DNA of 64,000 nt from Paraburkholderia sp. PGU19 (GTDB lineage: Bacteria; Pseudomonadota; Gammaproteobacteria; Burkholderiales; Burkholderiaceae), in NCBI RefSeq assembly GCF_013426915.1, contig NZ_AP023179.1, forward strand, positions 3,658,001 to 3,722,000, read 5' to 3'. Of the stretch, positions 1 to 10,063 are shown in pieces; the stretch's first letter is position 1; each line of letters begins with the position of its first letter. Position numbers and translations under genes: made by a program. A model generated the notes under the pieces. It was given only the letters and a program-made list of their open reading frames with translations. It ran no database searches and was not told the origin of the DNA.

Positions 1-43
1 CAGCGTGGCCGCTAGCGGCTCGTATTGGACGTTATGAAAGCGC

Positions 44-373
44 TCAGCGCGCCTGGTAAAGTTCTTTCAGCACGATGGCCGGGCGGCTCGGCGCGAACAG
101 CGCCTGCAGCTTGGCCATGCGCGGGTTCGCGAGATCGCGGACCGTCGCGTCGTTCGCGAGGATCTGGCGAATCAGGGCGAATTTGCGCGAGCGTTCGTCG
201 TCGGACAGGCGTACGCCGTCTTCCGCGTGCTTCAGCGCGTCGACGAGATGCCGGTACTCGTCCTGCAACAGGACGAGATCGTTCCAGAGCGCGTCTCGCG
301 CTGCCATCACCATCCGGACCGAAATCGCTGCGATCGCCTCGTAGCGGGCGAAATATTCTGCGTTCGAACTCAT
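44..373 (-). CDS. fliT: FliT, flagellar export chaperone
   Basis: A 109-residue, probably all-helical protein. FliT proteins are cytoplasmic chaperones of the filament cap FliD; in enteric bacteria they also inhibit FlhDC. No catalytic motif is expected. Its ATG overlaps the fliS stop (ATGA), so the two are translationally coupled. The call rests on size and on position directly after fliS, because FliT is poorly conserved. fliD and fliC are not in the window. The gene is probably read from the sigma-28 promoter ahead of fliS. Confidence 0.8.
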   Translation of the reverse strand: MSSNAEYFARYEAIAAISVRMVMAARDALWNDLVLLQDEYRHLVDALKHAEDGVRLSDDERSRKFALIRQILANDATVRDLANPRMAKLQALFAPSRPAIVLKELYQAR

Positions 374-804
374 CTCATGCTTTCGGCGGATGACTGCATC
401 GCCATCCGCGCAATCTCCGGCGCGATTCCAATCCAGGCTTCCTCGAGCGTAGCCAGCAAGCCGTCGACTTCGACGAGCATCGCATCGCTTTGTTTGAGGT
501 TCGCCTCGAGCAGTCGCCGAGTCATATAGCTATAGAGCGCATGGAGACGCTCCGCGATTTCACCGCCTGCTTCTACGTTGAGCGCCTGCTGCAACCCGTC
601 GCCGATGATCTGGATGGCCTTGCCGATCGCCTCGCCGCGCGCCGCAATGTCACCCTGTTGCAGATGCATGCGCGCCTGCGCAACGGCCTTGCGTGCCCCC
701 TGGTAGAGCATCACGATCAGGCGATGGGGACTGGCGCCCATCACCCCTGTCTCCACGCCAACCCGAGCGTAGGCATTGGCTCCAGAGTGTCCCGGGGAAA
801 ACAT
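370..804 (-). CDS. fliS: FliS, flagellin export chaperone
   Basis: A 144-residue helical FliS protein, the cytoplasmic chaperone that keeps flagellin unpolymerised before export. Family features visible are the ANAYARVGVET start, the SPHRLIVMLYQGA segment and a C-terminal LEEAW stretch. The frame stays open upstream to 888, but the ATG at 804 has a GGAGG ribosome site and gives the usual N-terminus (MFSPGHSGANAY). It is followed by fliT with a 4-nt overlap. A sigma-28 promoter lies about 110 nt upstream. Confidence 0.93.
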   Translation of the reverse strand: MFSPGHSGANAYARVGVETGVMGASPHRLIVMLYQGARKAVAQARMHLQQGDIAARGEAIGKAIQIIGDGLQQALNVEAGGEIAERLHALYSYMTRRLLEANLKQSDAMLVEVDGLLATLEEAWIGIAPEIARMAMQSSAESMR

Positions 805-915
805 CGGCGCTCCTCCTGTATTACAGATGACGATCAGATCAGACTGACAGCGGACGGCCCGCCGGAGCGCTGCGCAATTCTGCCGCACGCCTTCCGGCCA
901 GCCCTTGTATCAAGG

Positions 916-942
916 TTATCGGTTCATACGAATAAAGCTTTA
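916..942 (-). promoter_or_regulatory. Sigma-28 (FliA) promoter for fliST
   Basis: Read on the minus strand this is TAAAGCTT, 11 nt, ACCGATAA, against the FliA consensus TAAAGTTT-N11-GCCGATAA: 7 of 8 matches in each box with exact spacing. It lies about 110 nt upstream of the fliS start and points at it. Late-class control of a flagellin chaperone is expected. Confidence 0.8.
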
Positions 943-1164
943 GCCCGCTGGAAGGAAGCGTCAGGAAAGATGCGCGGCACAGCGCCCGGGCTCGCGTTGG
1001 CTGCGAACGGTGGGCCGCTGCACCGGCACGGTGCGCTGAACCGGCACGCATGGCTGCCCGGCGAGGCGAGCGACGGGGCGCTGCGCACGCTTGCGACAGA
1101 CGCAACGCGATGCCGCCTGCATCGACCGCGCCCCGCCGCCCAGAGACCGGCGGCGGCTCGCAAT

Positions 1165-1188
1165 CGCCTGCGACACGCGTCGCAGGCG
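1165..1188 (-). terminator. Strong hairpin just after fliE
   Basis: A perfect 10-bp stem (CGCCTGCGAC / GTCGCAGGCG) with a 4-nt loop lies 2 nt beyond the fliE stop. No U-tract follows, so it may be a Rho-dependent end or an mRNA-stabilising stem rather than a classical intrinsic terminator. Confidence 0.45.
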
Positions 1189-1190
1189 TC

Positions 1191-1526
1191 TCAGACGGCC
1201 ATCTGCATGATGTCGTTGTAGGCCGACACGAGCTTGTTGCGCACCTGCAGTCCGAACTGGAAGCCGACGTTGGCCTTCTGCATGTCGACCATCACGTCGT
1301 TCAGCGACACGTTCGGCGCGCCGAGTTCGAACGCATGGGCTTCGCCGATCGCGCTCTTCTGGTCGCCGCTGATCTTGTCGATCGAGGCTTTCAGGGCCGA
1401 CGCGAAGCCGCCCGCCGTGGCCGCGCCATTGTCGTTCCCAACCGGGGCGCTGCCGCCCGTAGCCTGGGCCGCCATCTCCTGCATCTGCTGCAAGGCCGAC
1501 TGGATCGGATTGATGAGTGCCGTCAT
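1191..1526 (-). CDS. fliE: FliE, MS-ring/rod junction protein
   Basis: A 111-residue FliE. It links the FliF MS-ring to the proximal rod and is among the first substrates of the export apparatus. The C-terminal signature is visible ([14 protein letters not shown] stretch, [21 protein letters not shown]). The frame is open to 1649, but the ATG at 1526 is preceded by AGGAGA and gives the expected start [12 protein letters not shown]. It is transcribed divergently from fliF across a 232-bp control region. Confidence 0.93.
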   Translation of the reverse strand: MTALINPIQSALQQMQEMAAQATGGSAPVGNDNGAATAGGFASALKASIDKISGDQKSAIGEAHAFELGAPNVSLNDVMVDMQKANVGFQFGLQVRNKLVSAYNDIMQMAV

Positions 1527-1632
1527 GTTCTCTCCTGAGTGAGATGCAGGCGAGCGTTCGCGCCATACACCGATTGGACAGGAAGCATAGCAGCGGGCCT
1601 TTTGTGAAAGCCGTGAAAGTAAGGGGAAACCC

Positions 1633-1677
1633 CCCGCTATTCGGCGCATCGGGTTGCTTACCCATGCGGATAATCCC
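1633..1677. promoter_or_regulatory. Candidate class II activator site between fliE and fliF
   Basis: ATTC at 1639 and GCGGATAA ending at 1673 form an imperfect inverted pair whose ATT and ATAA start 31 nt apart. The same geometry occurs upstream of flhF and flhB. It lies 82-126 nt before fliF and 107-151 nt before fliE, so one site could serve both. FlhDC as the binder is an inference. Confidence 0.4.
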
Positions 1678-1758
1678 TAGCGTGAAAGTCTCTGTCGGCA
1701 GGCAAGGTAAGGCGCCGTAAGCCGCAGAACGCAAAAGCATTCCGGAGAAACCCGACGC

Positions 1759-3540
1759 ATGGATTCGTCAGCCAACTCTTTGATCAACCCCGACGCCCGT
1801 ATGGGCCTCGCCGGCGCGCAGCCGGGCACAGCGGGAGCAGCCGGCGGCGCTGCAGGCCTCGACCTCGGCGGCACGGGCGGTGGATTCGCCACGCGCTTCC
1901 CGGGCCTGCCCACGTCGCTGTCGCAGATGCGCGGCAACCCGCGCGCACCGCTGATCTTCGCCGTCGCGTTGCTGGTCGCCGTGGTCGCGGGGCTGATCCT
2001 CTGGTCGCGCGCGCCAGACTACAGGGTGCTGTACAGCAATGTCTCCGATCAGGACGGCGGCGCAATCGTTGCCGCGCTCCAGCAGGCGAACGTGCCGTAC
2101 AAGTTTTCCGATGCGGGCGGCGCAATCCTGATCCCCGCCGATCAGGTGCACGAAATGCGCCTGCGTCTCGCGTCGCAGGGTCTGCCGAAAAGCGGCTCGG
2201 TCGGCTTCGAACTGATGGACAACCAGAAGTTCGGCATCAGCCAGTTCGCCGAGCAGATCAACTATCAGCGCGCGCTCGAAGGCGAACTGCAGCGCACGAT
2301 CGAATCCATCTCGACGGTCAAGTCGGCGCGCGTCCATCTGGCCATTCCGAAGCCGACCGTGTTCGTGCGCGACCGCGAGGCGCCGTCGGCATCCGTGATG
2401 GTCAACCTGTACCCGGGCCGCATGCTCGACGAAGGCCAGGTCGTGGCGATCACGCATATGGTCGCGTCCGCCGTGCCCGACCTGCCCGTGCGCAACGTGA
2501 CGATCATCGACCAGGACGGCAACCTGCTCACGCAGGCAGGCGTCAGCGGCAGCGGCCTCGACGCGACACAGCTCAAGTATGTGCAGCAGATCGAACGCAA
2601 CACGCAGCAGCGCATCGACGCGATCCTTGGACCGATGTTCGGCGCCGGCAACGCGCATTCGTCGGTGAGCGCGGACATCGATTTCTCCCGGCACGAGTCG
2701 ACCTCGGAGGCCTACGCCCCGAACAACGACCCGCAGCAGGCCGCCGTCCGCAGCCAGCAGACCAGCACCGCGACGGAAATGTCGCAGGGCGGCGCCTCGG
2801 GCGTACCGGGCGCGCTGTCTAACCAGCCGCCGCAGCCGGCGTCCGCGCCCATCGTCGCCAGCGCGAATGGCGCCAGCGGCGTGACGACGACGCCGATCAG
2901 CGACCACAAGGACTCGACCACCAACTACGAGCTGAGCAAGACCGTGAGCCACACGGAGCAGGCGGTTGGCGGTATCAAGCGTCTGTCGGTGGCCGTGGTG
3001 GTGAACTACATGCGCGTCGTCGACGCGAAGGGCCACGCGACGATGCAGCCGGTTCCCGCCGACAAGCTCGCTCAGGTCAAGCTGCTGGTCAGCGACGCGA
3101 TGGGCTACGACAAGGCACGCGGTGACTCGGTCAACGTCGAGACCAGCGCGTTCACGCAGATCGTCGACCCCGATGCCGACCTGCCGTGGTGGCGCACCAA
3201 GGACATGATCGCGATGTACAAGCAGATCGCGACGTACGTCGGCATCGGCGCAGTCGCCCTGTTCCTCTACTTCGTGATGGTCAAGCCGGCGCTGCGCCGC
3301 GCGTTCCCGCCGCCGGAGCCGGCTGTACCGGCGCTGATGTCGCCGGACGAGCCGGTGCTCGACGGTCTGCCGAGCGCAGCCGCCATCGCCGCCGAAGAGG
3401 AAGTCGAAGGATCGCTGGTCTCGCTGGAAAGCGACAAGGCCAAATATGAGCGGAACCTCGAATATGCGCGTCAGATCGCGCGTCAGGATCCGAAGATCGT
3501 TGCAACCGTCGTGAAGAGCTGGGTGTCCGATGAGCACTGA
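1759..3540 (+). CDS. fliF: FliF, flagellar MS-ring protein
   Basis: A 593-residue inner-membrane protein that forms the MS-ring, the platform for rod, C-ring and export gate. A first membrane span lies near residues 66-86 (RAPLIFAVALLVAVVAGLIL). The YscJ/FliF ring-building domains follow, including YRVLYSNVSDQDGG and the GFELMDNQKFGISQFAEQ region. A second span (VGIGAVALFLYFVMV) lies near 490-510. The cytoplasmic tail ends in VVKSWVSDE, the FliG-binding segment. A GGAGAA site precedes the ATG. The 3' end overlaps fliG by 11 nt. Confidence 0.97.
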   Translation: MDSSANSLINPDARMGLAGAQPGTAGAAGGAAGLDLGGTGGGFATRFPGLPTSLSQMRGNPRAPLIFAVALLVAVVAGLILWSRAPDYRVLYSNVSDQDGGAIVAALQQANVPYKFSDAGGAILIPADQVHEMRLRLASQGLPKSGSVGFELMDNQKFGISQFAEQINYQRALEGELQRTIESISTVKSARVHLAIPKPTVFVRDREAPSASVMVNLYPGRMLDEGQVVAITHMVASAVPDLPVRNVTIIDQDGNLLTQAGVSGSGLDATQLKYVQQIERNTQQRIDAILGPMFGAGNAHSSVSADIDFSRHESTSEAYAPNNDPQQAAVRSQQTSTATEMSQGGASGVPGALSNQPPQPASAPIVASANGASGVTTTPISDHKDSTTNYELSKTVSHTEQAVGGIKRLSVAVVVNYMRVVDAKGHATMQPVPADKLAQVKLLVSDAMGYDKARGDSVNVETSAFTQIVDPDADLPWWRTKDMIAMYKQIATYVGIGAVALFLYFVMVKPALRRAFPPPEPAVPALMSPDEPVLDGLPSAAAIAAEEEVEGSLVSLESDKAKYERNLEYARQIARQDPKIVATVVKSWVSDEH

Positions 3541-4525
3541 AGGCGTATTGAAGAGCGCGCTCCTGCTGATGTCGATCGGCGAGGAAGAGGCGGCTCAGGT
3601 ATTCAAGTTTCTGGGGCCGCGTGAGGTCCAGAAGATCGGCGTCGCAATGGCGTCGCTGAAGAACATCACCCGCGAGCAGATCGACGAGGTGCTGCACGAG
3701 TTCGTCTCCGAGGCGGACAAGCACACTGCCCTCTCGCTCGATTCGAACGACTACATCCGCTCCGTGCTGACCAAGGCGCTCGGCGACGACAAGGCGGGCG
3801 CGATCATCGACCGTATCCTACAAGGCAGCGATACGAGCGGCATCGAAGGCCTGAAGTGGATGGATTCGGCGGCCGTCGCGGAACTCATCAAGAACGAGCA
3901 CCCGCAGATCATCGCGACGATTCTCGTCCACCTGGACCGCGATCAGGCGTCGGAAATCGTCGCGTGCTTCACGGAGCGGCTGCGCAACGACGTGCTGCTG
4001 CGTATCGCGACGCTCGACGGGATTCAGCCCGCCGCGCTGCGCGAACTCGACGACGTGCTGACAGGCCTGCTCTCGGGCAGCGACAACCTGAAGCGCAGCC
4101 CGATGGGCGGCATCCGCACGGCGGCGGAAATTCTCAACTTCCTGCCGGGCAATCACGAAGAATCGGTTATCGACAACGTCCGCCAGTACGACGCGGAACT
4201 CGCACAGAAGATTATCGACCAGATGTTCGTGTTCGACAACCTGCTCGACCTGGAAGACCGCGGTATCCAGCTGCTGCTGAAGGAAGTCGAGTCGGAAACG
4301 CTGATCATCTCGCTGAAGGGCGCGCAGCCCGCGCTGCGCCAGAAATTCCTGTCGAACATGTCGCAGCGCGCAGCCGAGCTGCTCGCGGAAGACCTCGACG
4401 CACGCGGCCCGGTCCGCGTGTCGGAAGTGGAAACGCAACAGCGCAAGATCCTTCAGGTCGTGCGCAACCTCGCCGAGTCGGGTGCAATCGTGATCGGCGG
4501 CAAGGCGGAAGATGCATATGTCTGA
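3530..4525 (+). CDS. fliG: FliG, flagellar motor switch protein
   Basis: A 331-residue C-ring protein that couples MotA/B ion flow to torque. The N-terminal domain contacts FliF. The EHPQIIATILVHL motif of the middle domain binds FliM. The C-terminal domain carries the charged torque helix (LIISLKGAQPALRQKFLSNMS). Length is normal for the family. It overlaps fliF upstream and fliH downstream, typical of the tightly packed fliFGHIJ block. Confidence 0.97.
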   Translation: MSTEGVLKSALLLMSIGEEEAAQVFKFLGPREVQKIGVAMASLKNITREQIDEVLHEFVSEADKHTALSLDSNDYIRSVLTKALGDDKAGAIIDRILQGSDTSGIEGLKWMDSAAVAELIKNEHPQIIATILVHLDRDQASEIVACFTERLRNDVLLRIATLDGIQPAALRELDDVLTGLLSGSDNLKRSPMGGIRTAAEILNFLPGNHEESVIDNVRQYDAELAQKIIDQMFVFDNLLDLEDRGIQLLLKEVESETLIISLKGAQPALRQKFLSNMSQRAAELLAEDLDARGPVRVSEVETQQRKILQVVRNLAESGAIVIGGKAEDAYV

Positions 4526-5189
4526 CCACGATCCCGTGCGCAAGGAAAGCCTCTCGGCCTACCAGCGCTGGGAGATGGCCTCGTTCGACCCGGTGCCGGA
4601 GCCGGAACCCGAAGTCGACGACGGCGCGTTCGAAGCCGAACTGCAACGCCTGCGCGACACCGCGCATGCGCAGGGTGTCGCGTCCGGCCATGTGGCCGGT
4701 CAGGCGCTCGGCTATCAGGCCGGCTACGAACAGGGCCGCGCGCAAGGCTTCGAGCAGGGTCAGGCGGAAGCGCACTCGGAAGCCGCGCAGCTTGCCGCGC
4801 TCGCCGAGACGTTCAAAGCCGCGCTCGACAACGTGCAGCACGAATTGTCCGAAACGATCGTCGCGCTCGCGCTCGACATCGCGCAACAAGTGGTTCGCCA
4901 GCATGTCCAGCACGATCCGACGGCGCTGATCGCCGCCGCGCGTGAGGTGATGGCGACGGAACCGGCGCTGGTCGGCGCACCGGCTCTGATCGTGAGTCCT
5001 GCCGATCTGCCCGTCGTCGAAGCGTATCTGCTGGAAGAACTGCAGACGCGCGGCTGGAGCGTGCGCACCGACCCCGCGATCGAACGCGGCGGCTGCCGGG
5101 CGGTCTCCACGACAGGCGAAGTGGACGCCGGCATCGGCACGCGCTGGGAGCGCGTGACGGCTGCGCTCGGCAAGGCGAGCACATGGTAA
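4512..5189 (+). CDS. fliH: FliH, regulator of the export ATPase
   Basis: A 225-residue cytoplasmic FliH. It dimerises, holds FliI back until docking and tethers the ATPase to the C-ring. The Gly/Gln-rich repeat region characteristic of FliH ([29 protein letters not shown]) is clear near residues 55-85. A V-ATPase subunit E-like C-terminal domain follows. The start overlaps fliG by 14 nt and the end overlaps fliI by 7 nt. Confidence 0.95.
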   Translation: MHMSDHDPVRKESLSAYQRWEMASFDPVPEPEPEVDDGAFEAELQRLRDTAHAQGVASGHVAGQALGYQAGYEQGRAQGFEQGQAEAHSEAAQLAALAETFKAALDNVQHELSETIVALALDIAQQVVRQHVQHDPTALIAAAREVMATEPALVGAPALIVSPADLPVVEAYLLEELQTRGWSVRTDPAIERGGCRAVSTTGEVDAGIGTRWERVTAALGKASTW

Positions 5190-6838
5190 AGCCGACCATC
5201 GAAGACATTCAGCACAGCGACCTCACGCCACTCGAGCGCGAGCTGGCGCTCGCGTCGTTCGGCGCGGAAGCGCTCACCGTCGCGCAGATGGAAGAGTCGC
5301 TCGCGGCATTGGAGTCCGCGATTTCGGACGCGCATGCGGCGAGCCAAACCCGCGATGAAACGCACGACGACGCACGCGACAACGCCAGTGGCGCTCATCC
5401 CGCTGCCGCGCCCGCGAGCCGCGAATCGGCGGCTGCGCAAAAGCGCGCGCCCGATCCCGCACTCGCATCCAATCCGCATCTGCAGGCGTGGCGCAATCGT
5501 TTGAATGGCCTGCGCGAGCGCAACCAGATCGCGCGCCCACTGCGCGCCTGCGGCCGCCTGACGCGCGCCGCCGGTCTGGTGCTCGAAGCCGTCGGCCTGC
5601 GGCTGGCCGTCGGCTCGGAAGTGATGATCGAGCTGCCGCCCGGCAGTTCGCGCACGATGGCGGAAGCCGAAGTGGTCGGCTTTCATGGCGACAAGCTGTT
5701 TCTGATGCCGACCACGGAAGTCGCCGGTCTGCTGCCCGGTGCGCGCGTCTATCCGCTGGAAGTGGCGCCCATCGCCGACCCGATGGCGGGCGCGAAGCGT
5801 CTGCCCGTCGGTTGGGAACTGCTCGGCCGCGTGGTCGATGCATCGGGCAAGCCGCTCGACGGCTTCGGCCCGCTCAACTCGCGCAACGACGCGCCGCTCA
5901 CGGCACCGACCATCAACCCGCTGCATCGCGAGCCGATTCACAAGGTCCTCGACGTCGGCGTGCGCGCAATCAACGCGTTGCTCACCGTCGGACGCGGCCA
6001 GCGCATGGGCCTGTTCGCCGGTTCGGGCGTCGGTAAATCGGTGCTGCTCGGCACAATGGCGCGCTACACCAGCGCCGAAGTGATCGTGATCGGGCTGATC
6101 GGCGAACGTGGCCGCGAAGTGAAGGAATTCATCGAGCAGATTCTCGGCGAGGAAGGTCTCGCGCGCTCCGTCGTCGTGGCCGCGCCTGCCGACGTGTCGC
6201 CGCTGCTGCGGATGCAGGCCGCCGCCTATACGACCTCGCTCGCCGAATATTTCCGCGATCAGGGCAAGCACGTGCTGTTGCTGATGGACTCGCTCACGCG
6301 TTACGCGATGGCGCAGCGCGAGATCGCGCTGGCGATTGGCGAGCCGCCCGCGACCAAGGGCTATCCGCCTTCCGTTTTCGCAAAGCTGCCGGCGCTCGTC
6401 GAGCGCACGGGCAACGGCCCGGAAGGCGGCGGTTCGATCACCGCGTTCTATACGGTGCTGACGGAAGGCGATGACCAGCAGGACCCGATCGCCGACTCGG
6501 CGCGCGCGATTCTCGACGGCCATATCGTGCTGTCGCGCGCGCTCGCCGAAGCGGGCCACTACCCTGCCATCGACATCGAAGCGTCGATCAGCCGCGCGAT
6601 GACCTCGCTCATCAGCGACGCGCATCTCGATCGCACGCGCCAGTTCAAACAGATGCTGTCGCGCTATCAGCGCAACCGCGACCTGATCAACGTCGGCGCG
6701 TATTCGTCGGGACGCGACGCCGTGCTCGACAAGGCCATCGCGCTATATCCGCGGATGGAAGCGTTCCTGCAGCAAGGTTATCGCGAAAGCGCCGGCTTCG
6801 ACGCCAGCATCGCGCACCTCGACTCGCTGTTCGGCTAG
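5183..6838 (+). CDS. fliI: FliI, flagellum-specific export ATPase
   Basis: A 551-residue F1-beta-like ATPase that unfolds and delivers export substrates. Walker A (GSGVGKS) lies near residue 283, Walker B ([17 protein letters not shown]) near 370, and the catalytic stretch [13 protein letters not shown] between them. It is longer than the enteric protein (457 aa) because of an Ala- and charge-rich N-terminal extension of about 100 residues, the FliH-binding end. It overlaps fliH by 7 nt, and fliJ follows after 18 nt. Confidence 0.97.
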   Translation: MVKPTIEDIQHSDLTPLERELALASFGAEALTVAQMEESLAALESAISDAHAASQTRDETHDDARDNASGAHPAAAPASRESAAAQKRAPDPALASNPHLQAWRNRLNGLRERNQIARPLRACGRLTRAAGLVLEAVGLRLAVGSEVMIELPPGSSRTMAEAEVVGFHGDKLFLMPTTEVAGLLPGARVYPLEVAPIADPMAGAKRLPVGWELLGRVVDASGKPLDGFGPLNSRNDAPLTAPTINPLHREPIHKVLDVGVRAINALLTVGRGQRMGLFAGSGVGKSVLLGTMARYTSAEVIVIGLIGERGREVKEFIEQILGEEGLARSVVVAAPADVSPLLRMQAAAYTTSLAEYFRDQGKHVLLLMDSLTRYAMAQREIALAIGEPPATKGYPPSVFAKLPALVERTGNGPEGGGSITAFYTVLTEGDDQQDPIADSARAILDGHIVLSRALAEAGHYPAIDIEASISRAMTSLISDAHLDRTRQFKQMLSRYQRNRDLINVGAYSSGRDAVLDKAIALYPRMEAFLQQGYRESAGFDASIAHLDSLFG

Positions 6839-6856
6839 CAAGCCAGGAGAGACTGA

Positions 6857-7306
6857 ATGAGCAAGCACTTTCCGATCAAGACGCTGATTGGCCTCGCGCA
6901 GGACGACGTCGATGCCGCCGCGCGCAAGCTCGGTCGCGTACAGCGCGAGCGCAACGACGTCGAAGCGCAGCTGAACTCGCTCATCGAATACCGCGACGAG
7001 TATCACCGCCGTTTCACGGAAACCGCCAAGGCGGGCATGCCTGCCGGCAACATGCGCAACTTTCAGGCATTCATCGACACGCTCGACGCCGCCATCGAAC
7101 AGCAGCGCGGCTTGCTGGCCACGGCGACGGCGCGTGTCGAAGCGGCCAAGCCCGAATGGCAGCACAGCAAGCAGAAGCTTGGTTCTTACGAAGTACTGGA
7201 AGCACGCGGCATCGCCGCCGAAGCAAAAGTCGCGGCGCGCCGCGAGCAACGGGACGCCGACGAGTTCGGCGCACGAATTCTCCGGATGCGCGCGGAAGGC
7301 GCATGA
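6857..7306 (+). CDS. fliJ: FliJ, export apparatus stalk protein
   Basis: A 149-residue coiled-coil protein, the gamma-subunit-like stalk that sits in the FliI hexamer and contacts FlhA. The sequence is charged and helical throughout (for example AARKLGRVQRERNDVEAQL), as in the family. A clear ribosome site (AGGAGA) precedes the ATG. Position between fliI and fliK agrees with the call. Confidence 0.92.
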   Translation: MSKHFPIKTLIGLAQDDVDAAARKLGRVQRERNDVEAQLNSLIEYRDEYHRRFTETAKAGMPAGNMRNFQAFIDTLDAAIEQQRGLLATATARVEAAKPEWQHSKQKLGSYEVLEARGIAAEAKVAARREQRDADEFGARILRMRAEGA

Positions 7307-7371
7307 AGACGCCTGACCCCGCGAAGCGCTGCGGCGCGCAACGGGACTGACACGACCACACGAGATCCAGC

Positions 7372-8901
7372 ATGTCGCCTCTTTCACTGATCAACTCGCT
7401 GCTCGGCTCGACGAGCGGCACATCGGGCAGCAGCGCGTCGAACGGCGTACACGCCACGTTGCCGTTCTCGACGACGCTGCAGCAAAGCATCGCCGCGCAG
7501 AAACAGATTGTCGCGCCCTCGCCGGCTCCTGCACCGGCACCCACGCCGACGCCGGCGCCGTCCGCATCGAATGGTTCCAGCGTGCACGACGTGCCGCCCG
7601 CCGATAACAGCTCGAACAACACCAGCGCCGCCGACAGTTCGAACGACACCGACAGTACCAAGTCGGCGAGTCAGAGCGACACCACGCAGCAAAGCGACGC
7701 GTCGAACGGCGCCAACGGTGCAGACGGCACGAATGGCGCGACCGGCAAGGACAAGACCGACACGGCCTCGAAGCCGGACGACGGCGCGCCAACCAAGGGC
7801 GCCGCAGCCGCAGAGACGGCGGCAGCCGCAGCGGCCGCAGCCGCCGCGGTGCAAGCTCAGGCACAGGCGAGCGGCGCGGCCGATGCAGCGAATGCGGCAA
7901 CGGCCGACGCACAGCCGACGACACCCGCGTCGACCCCGGTCGTCGGCAACGCGACCACGCCCGTGATCCAGACACCGTCGAAAAAGATCGCATCCCTCGA
8001 TCCGAAAGCGACGCAAGACGCATTGCAGGCCGCCTTCGCCGCAATGGCGAACGGTCAGGGCGCAACGCCTGCGACGGGCGTGAACGCGTCCGCCGCCGGT
8101 TCGGGCACGTCGGCCACGGGCGAAGCGACCCTCGGCGGCGCTGGCGCTGGCGCAGGTGCCGGCAAGGGCCTGACGCTCGGCGACTTGCGCAACATGAAGG
8201 GCGAAGCGACGACGAACGGTACGAATGCCGCCGCGACGGCACCGGCCGCTGCAGCCGCCGCGCAGCCGAGCCCTGCCGAAACGCTCGCCGCCGCCAGCGC
8301 GAGCGTCCCGCAGCAGGCGAGCGCCGTGCCCGCCGCGAATACCGACACGAGCGCCGCGCTCGCCGCGACTCAGGCCGCATCGGCGGCAGCGGCTGCGAGC
8401 GCAACGACGACGGCGACGCAGGGTTCCAACCCGGCAACGGCCGCGATGGCCAACGCGATCGCACCGCAAGTCGGCGCGCATGATTGGGAAGACGCGTTCA
8501 GCCAGAAGGTCGTGTTCCTCACCAACGCGCATCAGCAGACGGCGGAACTCACGCTCAATCCGCGCGACCTCGGCCCGCTACAGGTCGTCCTCCAGGTTGC
8601 CGATAACCATGCACATGCCCTTTTTGTTTCGCAGCATCAGCAGGTGCGGGAGGCGGTCGAAGCCGCGCTGCCGAAACTGCGCGAAGCGATGGAGCAAGGC
8701 GGCATCGGCTTGGGCAGCGCCAGCGTCAGCGACGGCTTTGCCCGCCAGAGCAGCCAGCAGGGCCAGGAGCAGAGTGGCGGCACTCGCGGCGGCCGCAGCA
8801 GTGGCCGTGGCGATGCGGGCATCGACGTCGCGGATAGCGGCGCGACGACGGTGAGCATGCCTGTGCGACGCACGGTTGGGCTGGTGGACACGTTCGCGTG
8901 A
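7372..8901 (+). CDS. fliK: FliK, hook-length control protein
   Basis: A 509-residue exported ruler that measures hook length and triggers the switch of export specificity through FlhB. The first 370 residues are low-complexity, rich in Ala, Ser, Thr, Asn and Pro, including poly-Ala runs. The conserved C-terminal Flg_hook domain starts near residue 375 and carries LTLNPRDLGPLQVVLQ. No strong ribosome site is visible at the chosen ATG. It is the last gene of the fliFGHIJK block before a repeat element. Confidence 0.93.
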   Translation: MSPLSLINSLLGSTSGTSGSSASNGVHATLPFSTTLQQSIAAQKQIVAPSPAPAPAPTPTPAPSASNGSSVHDVPPADNSSNNTSAADSSNDTDSTKSASQSDTTQQSDASNGANGADGTNGATGKDKTDTASKPDDGAPTKGAAAAETAAAAAAAAAAVQAQAQASGAADAANAATADAQPTTPASTPVVGNATTPVIQTPSKKIASLDPKATQDALQAAFAAMANGQGATPATGVNASAAGSGTSATGEATLGGAGAGAGAGKGLTLGDLRNMKGEATTNGTNAAATAPAAAAAAQPSPAETLAAASASVPQQASAVPAANTDTSAALAATQAASAAAAASATTTATQGSNPATAAMANAIAPQVGAHDWEDAFSQKVVFLTNAHQQTAELTLNPRDLGPLQVVLQVADNHAHALFVSQHQQVREAVEAALPKLREAMEQGGIGLGSASVSDGFARQSSQQGQEQSGGTRGGRSSGRGDAGIDVADSGATTVSMPVRRTVGLVDTFA

Positions 8902-8907
8902 CGTTAT

Positions 8908-9356
8908 GCGGTTTGCAGTTTGCTGTTGCGCTGGCATCCGCGTGATGTTGTCGTTTTTCACGCGTTGCCCCTGTGCGGGGCGGCAGTCACTTTCTTTGCC
9001 GCCGCAAAGAAAGTAACCAAAGAAAGCGGCTCACACCGAGCCGCTTGACCATCGCCAGGGAATAGGAACGGCCCAAGCTGCGGCTAACTGTGTGTAGGTT
9101 TTCTCGCCTTGAGCGCGAGCACTTCGGACCAGGTCCGGAGTGCTCGCGTGTGCGGCACGACGGCCCACACACAGTTTTCCGCAAATAGGACGCTGGAAGC
9201 TCTGGAGCAATCGTCAAGCGGCTCGGTGTGAGCTGCTTTCTTTTGCCTACTTTTCTTTGCAGCAGCAAAGAAAAGTAGGTGCCGCCCCGCACAGGGGCAA
9301 CGCATGAAAACCGAAAACATCACGCGGATGCCAGCGCAATGGCAAACCGCAGGAAG
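8908..9356. repeat. Palindromic intergenic element, copy 1 (short variant)
   Basis: A large inverted repeat between fliK and fliL. The arms run from CTGGCATCCGCG at 8931 through CCCCTGTGCGGGGC and the TTCTTTGCCGCCGCAAAGAA block to the mirrored copy ending CGCGGATGCCAGCG near 9336. The core (9085-9190) keeps the aactgtgtgtagg / cacacacagtt inner pair but differs from the other copies. The inner arms with the gagggccc block are missing, so the copy is about 250 bp shorter. The region to 9492 shows no gene. Confidence 0.85.
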
Positions 9357-9492
9357 CCTGCGCAGCAAAAAACAAAACCACCCCCGGGCAGGCAAACACA
9401 CGAGCTAACCCTGAATATCCCTTCTTTTCGACCCATCGCAGCAGCGTCGGACACCTGAAAATTCAACCTACAGCATTGAGGCAATCAATTCC

Positions 9493-9996
9493 ATGGCAAC
9501 CACGACCGCAAACCAGCAAGCCAACGCGAAGCCCTCCTCTCCGGGCCTCGTCAAGCGCATTTTGGTGATCCTGCTGATCGTACTGGTCGCGGCAGGCGCA
9601 GCCGGCGCCGCCACCTGGTTCTTCATGTCGAAGCGCGCGCCCGCCGCCGCGACGGCAGCAGCGCCGGCGCCCGCGCCTGCACCCATTTTCTTTCCGCTCG
9701 AATCGATGACGGTGAACCTGCAGTCCGACGACGGCCAGCAGCACTATCTGCGCATCGGTCTGACGCTGAAGCTGACCGACCAGAAGGTGCAGGAACATTT
9801 GACCGAACACATGCCCGAAGTCCGCAGCCGCGTGCTGCTCGCGCTGTCGAACAAGCATCCCGAGGAACTCGCGACGCTCGACGGCAAGAAAGCACTCGCC
9901 ACGGAACTCGAAAAGCTGATCGAAGAGCCGACCGAAGCCAACGCTCCACCGGTGCACGTCTCCGACGTGCTGTTCACCGAATTCGTCGTCCAGTAA
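9493..9996 (+). CDS. fliL: FliL, stator-associated basal body protein
   Basis: A 167-residue single-span inner-membrane protein that stabilises or recruits MotA/B stators. A cytoplasmic N-terminus precedes one transmembrane helix at about residues 20-45. A Pro/Ala linker and the periplasmic FliL domain follow (FFPLESMTVNLQSDDGQQHYLRIG...). It is the first gene of the fliLMNOPQR block, separated from fliK by repeat copy 1, so it probably needs its own promoter; none was recognised. Confidence 0.95.
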   Translation: MATTTANQQANAKPSSPGLVKRILVILLIVLVAAGAAGAATWFFMSKRAPAAATAAAPAPAPAPIFFPLESMTVNLQSDDGQQHYLRIGLTLKLTDQKVQEHLTEHMPEVRSRVLLALSNKHPEELATLDGKKALATELEKLIEEPTEANAPPVHVSDVLFTEFVVQ

Positions 9997-10063
9997 CGGC
10001 GCGCCTTGTGCCGACTGATTTGATCTTCCACCGCGCTATTGAAGGGACGTACGAGGAATAGGA

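Larger units (their letters stand above)
805..1190. other. Intergenic region between fliE and fliS
   Basis: This 386-bp gap holds no convincing gene. It contains the fliE-proximal hairpin at 1165-1188 and the sigma-28 promoter at 916-942. Together these separate fliE (early, hook-basal body) from fliST (late). Nothing else recognisable was seen. Confidence 0.6.

Noticed and set aside
1768..3537. Long minus-strand open frame (589 codons) opposite fliF
   Set aside because: It is a high-GC antisense shadow of fliF, with Arg/His/Asp-rich composition and no family features.
4760..6625. Long minus-strand open frame (621 codons) opposite fliH and fliI
   Set aside because: It is a shadow of two certain genes; its composition is that of antisense GC-rich DNA.
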